64,000 bases of DNA from Aptenodytes patagonicus (Eukaryota; Chordata; Aves; Sphenisciformes; Spheniscidae). Position numbers and translations under genes: made by a program. The first letter of the stretch is position 1. The number at the start of each line of letters is the position of its first letter. Where the stretch lies: the NCBI RefSeq assembly GCF_965638725.1, contig NC_134959.1, positions 11,102,417 to 11,166,416 of the forward strand, in the 5' to 3' direction. The notes under the pieces were generated by a model that was not told the DNA's origin, did not search any database, and saw only the letters and a program-made list of their open reading frames with translations. Shown here one piece after another: positions 60,601 to 64,000 of the stretch.

Positions 60601-63498
60601 AGATCTGACCCTCTTCCAAGATAATCTGTTTTGGATGCCACTTCTTTCTAAACTACTGAGGCGTTCGAGATCATCTTTGAATTAGTTTTCTAAACTGTGT
60701 ACTTCACTGCAGCTTTGTCATGCCCCTAACGTGCATTTTGATGCCAGCAAGTTCTTATTTCCTGGCTTCTACTGCAACTCTGTGGCACTCAAGAAATACT
60801 GCTGATAACGTCGTGTAGACTTTTGTCTCACCTCACCTACCACTGCTGTTTTAGTAGTTGTAAATACATGCCTATCTAGTCCTTTATTTCTGATAATATG
60901 AAGAGGAGGCTTAATAGCATTCATAAATAAGCTTAATAACTTAAAAACTAAGCCAGGATTTTCAACTACGAACAATCCACTTAAAAGTAGTAGTATGAAT
61001 TACAAGAATTGCTTTCTGCTTTTCTAAAGGGCTGGAAGCTGGGCATCTTTGGAACCTCAATGATTCTGTAGTAGAGAGTAGTTAAGACAATAATAAAAGG
61101 CACAAGATAAAGCATGAATACCAAACCAATTCCAATCTGGGATCGTTCTCTCAAACTATTTTTCAGAGCCTTTTCTAAAAATAAAATAAGCTAGTTTTGT
61201 GGCCAAATATTCTATTTTTGTTTAGATCACAGAATAATTCAGAGTCAATACATTTAGATACAAGATTGCCTGCTTTTTGGTGACAGGAAAAAGTCTGGAT
61301 GTACTGCCAGCTTCCTGCAGGTTATACCTGGATAGCTATTTTTATATGCATTGCCAGAAAGGAAGTATACTGCAGTTGAAAATAATGAGACTAAGGCAAG
61401 CAGGCTGAAAGGAATCAACCAAAAGAGGAGCTGTTTTCTGAATCTTTACACTTACCAAGTCTTTATATAGACAGGAATTGAGCTTCAATAAATGCTAAGT
61501 TGAAATTAATGGAAGAGAATGATCTAATAAGCAGTCACAGAAAAAGCAGTAATGATTTGTGTGTTTAAAAAAAGAAGCAGGGACAGAAAACACAATAAGC
61601 ATAAAATTAATCTGCCAAGCCATTGGATATCTAGAGATTGATCGTGGAGCGATTCATGCAGCAAGAAGAACAAAAGCCTGTGCTTTATGTAGTGCTCTGA
61701 AGAGAAGAGCAGAAGGAAGTTTCCAAAGAGTGTGCTTCATTAAATAAAAACTTAAGCTGAAGTAACAGTACTACTGTCTTACGTTACTTTCAGGAAGAAA
61801 CACATTCTGCAAGTGAGGGCATGACAAAATATCACAGCTAAAGCTATACAGTAAAAGAAGGCAAAAGGGTTGAGTGTTCTAAAGCTGACCTGCAAAGAAC
61901 TGCTTACCTATGGAGGCCTGATGATTGGAGCATGACTTTTTTTTTTTTTTTTAAACGAAGGATGAAAGGATAAAAGATTCTGTTTTAATCTAAACCCACC
62001 CACCTCACCCCACCCCCCTCCACTCCCACCCCCACCCCCCCCAAAAAAAACAAAAACAAGGAAAAAAACCCCTTCCAGAATGCACCTGTGGTCAAGGACT
62101 TCTATTTGATATTGGGTATTAGGTCACAAATTTAAACCAAAGGTATAACGTTTTTCCTCAGTAAAGTCACTGTGCTTCAGCAGATGTTTTACTTGCTCAA
62201 CTGTTTGTTTTGTCTTGTCTGTAAAGTTATTTCAGGAAAGGTACTTAGGAAAAAAAAACCAAAACCAAATGAGAGCAGATAACAGAAGAAAAAAGGCAAT
62301 TTCTAGCAGATTTCTTCAAAGTGGGCAAAAGACTAGCCCATCTTCCTTTCACCTCTACAAAAATGCGTGCATGTTGCTGAAGCTGTAGCTCAAAGCACTA
62401 CTGCACTGTCAAGCCTCTGACAGTATTCAGCGATTAATTTCTTTCTGCATTGCTGCTTTTACCTGTACTGAGCAAAAATACATGAAACAAGATGAAATGT
62501 CAGTGCACACTCTAGGCTGTCAAGTATGACAGACTGAAACTACAGAATGGTATATGCCAGTGACAGGTTAATGTGGGTGACTCATTTTTAAAGAAAAAAA
62601 AGTAAATGTCACTTTTTTTTGGGCAGAAAACACAGTAGTGGTGAACAGGAACCTAGTACGCTACCATCACCACCTCTTCTTTCTGCAGCAGATGACCGTA
62701 ATCAGGTAAGCTGAAAATGGCTTTGCTTAGTAATTTTTCCTGTTTGCATTTTGGGGTGGTTTACACTAGGAAAACAACTAGAATAGCATCTCTATCTCCA
62801 GATTGCTCACCTCAGCTAAAACCCAAACCATGTGCACTCAAGTAGTACTAGATGCTTTTATCAAAGTTACCAAGTTTAAATATTAAAATTGGAAATCACT
62901 TATCTTTTTCCCTTGTAGCAGAAAGAGCGGGGCTACTATGTGTCAAGCAAATGTGCTTAAGTAAATAAAAAGGTTTTTCAATAGGCAGGTATTTTAAGCA
63001 TTGAGAGTGCTATATAGATGCATCAATTCTGCTGTCAAACATAAATTAATCTTCTGAAACTGTCTTAAGGAGGGGATAAGGTGATGTGTTAAGTATTGTC
63101 TCAAAAAAGAAGAGTTTTGGTATTAAAACATCTCCCCCCCCCCCCCAACCCAAACAATTTTGTTTTCTCAGGATAATAAAACCAAAACCTGGCCTCCAAA
63201 GGCACCCTGGCAGCACACGTCGTCTGTCACGAACACGCTACCCAGTCAGAGTACATCTTTGTATCCTATGAGCAGCCCTGTCAGCCAGTGGAGTGACACG
63301 ATGCAGATCCTCCAGTCGCCCATGTGGGCAGCAGCCAACGACTGTGCTCCAGCAGCAGGAATTTCCTCTAACTTTGCCTACGCGCAGCAGCAGCAGCAAT
63401 CACAACAACAGGCCTCCCAGCACAAACAGATGAATAAGGGCTTTAAATCTTTTCCAGTAAAGCACGAACGCAGACCATCTTACCTGCATCAGTACTAA
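33161..63498 (+). CDS. GARRE1: GARRE1 (KIAA0355), Rac/RHOG effector; spliced CDS, 13 coding exons, 1049 aa
   Basis: Spliced segments: 33161-33625, 42941-43147, 45561-45701, 45989-46084, 46175-46336, 47265-47423, 51970-52067, 54187-54312, 54810-55798, 59144-59309, 60194-60328, 62627-62705, 63172-63498. All introns are GT-AG and the frame is open throughout; the product is 1049 residues, close to the roughly 1070 of the mammalian protein. I recognise the family from the start [15 protein letters not shown] and the conserved [19 protein letters not shown] block. Domains: a helical GARRE-like domain (DUF4745) from about residue 60 to 230; a conserved middle to about 500; a basic patch at 521-536; a Q-rich stretch at about 676-722; W-P motifs at 792, 851, 861, 948 and 954; and a second Q-rich run near 1013-1024. 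Family knowledge: the human protein binds active RAC1 and RHOG and associates with CCR4-NOT and cytoplasmic P-bodies. There is no signal peptide or membrane segment. The start at 33161 has A at -3 and G at +4. Confidence 0.96.
35700..36692 (+). mobile_element. CR1 LINE, truncated (copy B), inverted relative to copy A
   Basis: From about 35830 rightward this is a well preserved CR1 3' region on + with an open frame at 35894-36460. It encodes the C-terminal part of the RT polyprotein (for example [19 protein letters not shown]). It is nearly identical in protein to copy A at 23118-23740. The end shows the CR1 tail (GATTCTATGATTCTATA, 36675-36692). The stretch from about 35700 to 35830 resembles older, internally deleted RT sequence, so the true 5' end is unclear. 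The FADD box is lost. It is not functional. Confidence 0.93.
37040..37510 (+). mobile_element. Old diverged CR1 fragment (copy C)
   Basis: Translation of about 37087-37215 aligns by eye to the same CR1 region seen in copy [21 protein letters not shown] against [20 protein letters not shown], then [20 protein letters not shown] against [19 protein letters not shown]. Further right, the GAAGCACTGACGTGGATTGC stretch matches the CR1 part just before the 3' end, in decayed form. It is much more diverged than copy B, so it is an older insertion of a different subfamily. Confidence 0.7.
37661..37730 (+). mobile_element. Short CR1 3' end (copy D)
   Basis: About 70 bases end in AACCTCAATGATTCTATGATTCTATG, preceded by GATGATCTTAGAGGTCTTTTCC. 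This is the typical CR1 3' terminus with its 8-base tail repeat. It may be the displaced end of copy C or a separate, heavily truncated insertion. Confidence 0.85.
39860..39877. repeat. Poly-C tract (18 C)
   Basis: A run of 18 cytosines is followed directly by A-rich sequence (A8CCAAATGA7G) in intron 2. It is low-complexity DNA with no gene. Confidence 0.9.
42941..43147 (+). CDS. GARRE1: GARRE1 exon 3 (residues 156-224)
   Basis: The acceptor is TTCTCCTGCAG; the exon starts GTACTTGGGCGATGT (VLGRC) and ends GCAGCAGAG before donor GTACAG. It is 207 bases, phase 0 to phase 0. It continues the helical GARRE-like domain ([20 protein letters not shown]) and then has a short, less conserved linker ([15 protein letters not shown]). 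Confidence 0.95.
43148..45560 (+). other. GARRE1: Intron 3 of GARRE1
   Basis: This is 2.4 kb of AT-rich intron. I see no recognisable gene, mobile element or RNA. The short open frames at 43521-43989 lack exon boundaries and look like chance. Confidence 0.9.
45561..45701 (+). CDS. GARRE1: GARRE1 exon 4 (residues 225-271)
   Basis: The acceptor is TTTTACATTACAG; the donor is CAG followed by GTGAGT. It is 141 bases, phase 0 to 0. It encodes the very conserved block [20 protein letters not shown] followed by [18 protein letters not shown], the most diagnostic segment of the family. Confidence 0.96.
45989..46084 (+). CDS. GARRE1: GARRE1 exon 5 (residues 272-303)
   Basis: The acceptor is TTAATGTCAG and the donor is CAG followed by GTAGGA. 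It is 96 bases, phase 0 to 0, and encodes [20 protein letters not shown] and [10 protein letters not shown]. The 287-base intron 4 (45702-45988) upstream holds nothing recognisable. Confidence 0.95.
46175..46336 (+). CDS. GARRE1: GARRE1 exon 6 (residues 304-357)
   Basis: It follows intron 5, the shortest at 90 bases (46085-46174). The acceptor is TTCATATTTCAG and the donor is ACG followed by GTAATA. It is 162 bases, phase 0 to 0. It encodes [20 protein letters not shown] through [10 protein letters not shown]. The donor is weaker than its neighbours, with ACG as the last exonic codon. Confidence 0.94.
46337..47264 (+). other. GARRE1: Intron 6 of GARRE1
   Basis: This is 928 bases of AT-rich intron with no recognisable gene or repeat. 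The exon 6 frame runs 15 codons in before a stop ending at 46384. Confidence 0.9.
47265..47423 (+). CDS. GARRE1: GARRE1 exon 7 (residues 358-410)
   Basis: The acceptor is ACTTTTTTCAG and the donor is CTG followed by GTAAGT. It is 159 bases, phase 0 to 0. It encodes [12 protein letters not shown] and then the conserved block [20 protein letters not shown]. Confidence 0.96.
47424..51969 (+). other. GARRE1: Intron 7 of GARRE1 (4.5 kb)
   Basis: AT-rich intron. Two patches stand out by composition: about 48900-49260, with a 133-codon open frame of no recognised family, and 50391-50484, a short GC-rich coding-like stretch ending in TAG. No mobile element was recognised. Confidence 0.85.
51970..52067 (+). 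CDS. GARRE1: GARRE1 exon 8 (residues 411-443, last codon split)
   Basis: The acceptor is TTTATTTGCTAG and the donor is TG followed by GTAAAT. It is 98 bases, phase 0 to 2. It encodes [20 protein letters not shown] and [11 protein letters not shown]; the split TGG codon (W443) joins to exon 9. The boundary was chosen so that TG plus G restores tryptophan and the frame of [10 protein letters not shown]. Confidence 0.95.
52362..52386. repeat. Poly-A tract (25 A)
   Basis: An uninterrupted run of 25 adenines lies in intron 8. I could not identify a retroposed sequence to its left and see no clear flanking duplication, so a retrotransposition tail is not established. Confidence 0.85.
53182..53773 (-). 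mobile_element. Solo LTR of an avian ERVL-like endogenous retrovirus, antisense to GARRE1
   Basis: A 592-base element starts TGTTGTGGTTTAACCTC and ends CCAAAACCAGGACA (TG...CA ends). Flanking 5-mers GTGTT (53177-53181) and GTGTC (53774-53778) look like a target duplication with one mismatch. On the minus strand there is a TATA box ATATAAAG (53501-53494), then about 180 bases downstream an ATTAAA signal (53314-53309), so the LTR reads right to left. A palindromic TGACGTCA (CRE-like) lies just upstream of the TATA at 53510-53517. There is no gag, pol or env sequence: recombination between two LTRs probably removed the interior. I recognise the family from general knowledge of avian LTRs; the exact subfamily is not assigned. 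Confidence 0.85.
54187..54312 (+). CDS. GARRE1: GARRE1 exon 9 (residues 443-485, both end codons split)
   Basis: The acceptor is TGATTACAG and the donor is AG followed by GTACAT. It is 126 bases, phase 2 to 2. It encodes [20 protein letters not shown] and [20 protein letters not shown]. Both junction codons are split and are restored only with these boundaries (TG/G and AG/G). Confidence 0.95.
54313..54809 (+). other. GARRE1: Intron 9 of GARRE1
   Basis: This is a 497-base AT-rich intron. Its last ~120 bases are open in another frame, which is chance. No gene or repeat is seen. Confidence 0.9.
54810..55798 (+). CDS. GARRE1: GARRE1 exon 10 (residues 485-815, largest coding exon)
   Basis: The acceptor is TTGATGCAG and the donor is GCAG followed by GTGTGT. 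It is 989 bases, phase 2 to 1. In order: [20 protein letters not shown]; a basic patch at 521-536 ([16 protein letters not shown]); a Ser/Asn-rich linker; the conserved [17 protein letters not shown]; an RRNSVAS site at 660-666 with S662 in a PKA/basophilic consensus; a Q-rich stretch at about 676-722; the conserved [20 protein letters not shown]; and NNTWPNRDQ with W792 before [14 protein letters not shown]. Most of this is likely disordered, with short conserved motifs that may be binding peptides. The frame reads 9 codons into the intron before a stop ending at 55827. Confidence 0.96.
55799..59143 (+). other. GARRE1: Intron 10 of GARRE1 (3.3 kb)
   Basis: It contains the candidate alternative terminal exon near its 5' end (55961-56401), a G-rich patch at 56983-56991, C-rich runs at 57261-57280 and a 13-G run at 58306-58318. 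No mobile element was recognised. Confidence 0.85.
55961..56420 (+). other. GARRE1: Candidate alternative last exon (in-frame C-terminus, stop, AATAAA)
   Basis: An acceptor TTTTCTTTTAACAG ends at 55960, only 162 bases after the exon 10 donor. Exon 10 ends in phase 1; joining its last G to AA at 55961 makes a Glu codon. The frame is then open for 54 residues (beginning [15 protein letters not shown] and containing [14 protein letters not shown]), ending at TAA 56122-56124. An AATAAA lies at 56396-56401, 272 bases after the stop. Splicing here would give an 868-residue isoform lacking the C-terminal W-P and second Q-rich regions. I do not recognise the peptide. Chance is possible: a 54-codon open frame in AT-rich DNA is uncommon but not rare in 64 kb. 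Confidence 0.35.
59144..59309 (+). CDS. GARRE1: GARRE1 exon 11 (residues 815-870)
   Basis: The acceptor is TTCTTTTATTCAG and the donor is GG followed by GTAAGAG. It is 166 bases, phase 1 to 2. It encodes [20 protein letters not shown], a basic [15 protein letters not shown] stretch, then two tryptophan motifs, NWPLPDD (W851) and KTWPFPEYF (W861). Confidence 0.95.
59310..60193 (+). other. GARRE1: Intron 11 of GARRE1
   Basis: This is 884 bases of AT-rich intron with no recognisable gene, repeat or RNA. Confidence 0.9.
60194..60328 (+). CDS. GARRE1: GARRE1 exon 12 (residues 870-915)
   Basis: The acceptor is TTGTCTTACAG and the donor is AG followed by GTGAGC. It is 135 bases, phase 2 to 2. It encodes [20 protein letters not shown], an acidic serine-rich patch suited to phosphorylation, then [20 protein letters not shown]. 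The second half is conserved in the family. Confidence 0.95.
60329..62626 (+). other. GARRE1: Intron 12 of GARRE1 (2.3 kb)
   Basis: It contains a 16-T run (61937-61952) and a C-rich low-complexity tract (61994-62042). A short match to the CR1 3' end, GAACCTCAATGATTCTGTAG, lies at about 61051-61070 but is too short to call. No gene is seen. Confidence 0.85.
61994..62047. repeat. C-rich low-complexity tract, G4-capable on the minus strand
   Basis: A pyrimidine/C-rich stretch with at least six runs of three or more C, spaced by one to five bases, is followed by A8. The complementary strand fits the G3+N1-7 quadruplex pattern. It lies in intron 12. Confidence 0.85.
62627..62705 (+). CDS. GARRE1: GARRE1 exon 13 (residues 915-941)
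   Basis: The acceptor is TTTTTTTTGGGCAG and the donor is CAG followed by GTAAGC. It is 79 bases, phase 2 to 0. It encodes [20 protein letters not shown] then DDRNQ. The preceding exon supplies AG of the split arginine codon. Confidence 0.94.
62706..63171 (+). other. GARRE1: Intron 13 of GARRE1
   Basis: This is a 466-base intron. A 13-C run at 63134-63146 sits 26 bases upstream of the exon 14 boundary, between the likely branch-point region and the TTTTGTTTTCTCAG acceptor. Nothing else is recognised. Confidence 0.9.
63172..63498 (+). CDS. GARRE1: GARRE1 exon 14, last coding segment (residues 942-1049)
   Basis: The acceptor is TTTTGTTTTCTCAG. The segment starts [13 protein letters not shown] (W948, W954), continues through [20 protein letters not shown] (W981, W993), has a short Q-rich run at about 1013-1024 and ends in the basic tail [19 protein letters not shown] with TAA at 63496-63498. 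The last residues match the conserved C-terminus of the family. Confidence 0.96.
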   Translation, partial: DNKTKTWPPKAPWQHTSSVTNTLPSQSTSLYPMSSPVSQWSDTMQILQSPMWAAANDCAPAAGISSNFAYAQQQQQSQQQASQHKQMNKGFKSFPVKHERRPSYLHQY

Positions 63499-64000
63499 TT
63501 GCTTTTCATATTGGAAAATGCAGCACAGGGCCAAACATAAATTACATATATTTTGTTTCACAACTGTGTATTGGCTATATCCTGTTTATCTCATTAAATA
63601 TGGAATTAAGGGCGTTTGGGTGAGATATACAAACTCTTGAACTCTGATTTACAGTGCTGAGCAAATATGGCCAATATGTTTGTTTGTACATGAAACAGCC
63701 CAAAACTGTGATGTAGAAATGCTTTTAAAAATGTGTATATTGCCTTTACTTTCAAAACCTTTTTTTTAAAAGAACTGCTGAAGGACTACCATACAAGAAA
63801 CACTGTATTTTATAGCTATTTTTCATATAGATTTATAGTTAAACATCTTACTGAAACACATTGAATATGTTGAAGCAAATATATAGCGGTCACTTTGCTC
63901 AACACTGTTTGTGTTTAAGTTTATAATGGGCAAGCTGTAAAGCCTTTGTATTCTTCAGAAATGGCCTGTGGGCGACTTTTTTTAAATGAAGTGCAACAGC
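63499..64000 (+). other. GARRE1: GARRE1 3' UTR (runs to the window edge)
   Basis: Non-coding, AT-rich sequence follows the stop codon. A variant signal ATTAAA at 63593-63598 could give a short 3' UTR, but no canonical AATAAA occurs before position 64000. The main cleavage site is therefore probably beyond the window. No downstream gene is reached. Confidence 0.8.

Noticed and set aside
61045..61075. Short match to the CR1 3' end (AACCTCAATGATTCTGTAG)
   Set aside because: Only about 20 bases match and there is no second tail repeat, so it is too little to call an element.

Overview
This window is vertebrate nuclear DNA, almost certainly from a bird. It holds a single multi-exon gene on the + strand, with long AT-rich introns and a GC-rich CpG island at the left edge. 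The only mobile elements I can recognise are CR1 LINE copies with the avian 3' tail and one solo LTR of an avian ERVL-like type. I see no bacterial or plasmid features, no tRNA or rRNA gene, and no CRISPR array.

The gene is GARRE1 (older name KIAA0355, granule-associated Rac and RHOG effector 1). I joined 13 coding exons from GT-AG boundaries and reading-frame continuity. The spliced CDS runs from the ATG at 33161 to the TAA at 63498 and encodes 1049 residues. A non-coding first exon ending at 115 lies in the CpG island, and intron 1 is about 32 kb. Exon 2 carries an 872-base 5' leader with several short upstream ORFs, then the first 155 codons. Exons 3 to 14 lie between 42941 and 63498. The 3' UTR starts at 63499 and probably runs out of the window.

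Layout: 1-1000 CpG island and exon 1. 116-32288 intron 1, with no gene seen except an antisense CR1 copy at about 22.7-24.6 kb. 32289-33625 exon 2. 33626-42940 intron 2, with three sense-oriented CR1 pieces at 35.7-37.7 kb. 42941-47423 exons 3-7. 47424-54809 introns 7-9 with exons 8 and 9 and an antisense solo LTR at 53.2-53.8 kb. 54810-55798 exon 10, the largest coding exon. 55799-63171 exons 11-13 and their introns. 63172-64000 last exon and 3' UTR.

Main points worth checking. (1) A possible alternative last exon at 55961 joins in frame to exon 10 and has its own stop and AATAAA, giving an 868-residue isoform. (2) Two very similar CR1 copies in opposite orientation flank exon 2, a layout that can favour exon circularisation. 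(3) The 5' leader is dense in upstream ORFs. (4) W-P motifs cluster in the C-terminal third of the protein. I found no undescribed multi-gene system here.
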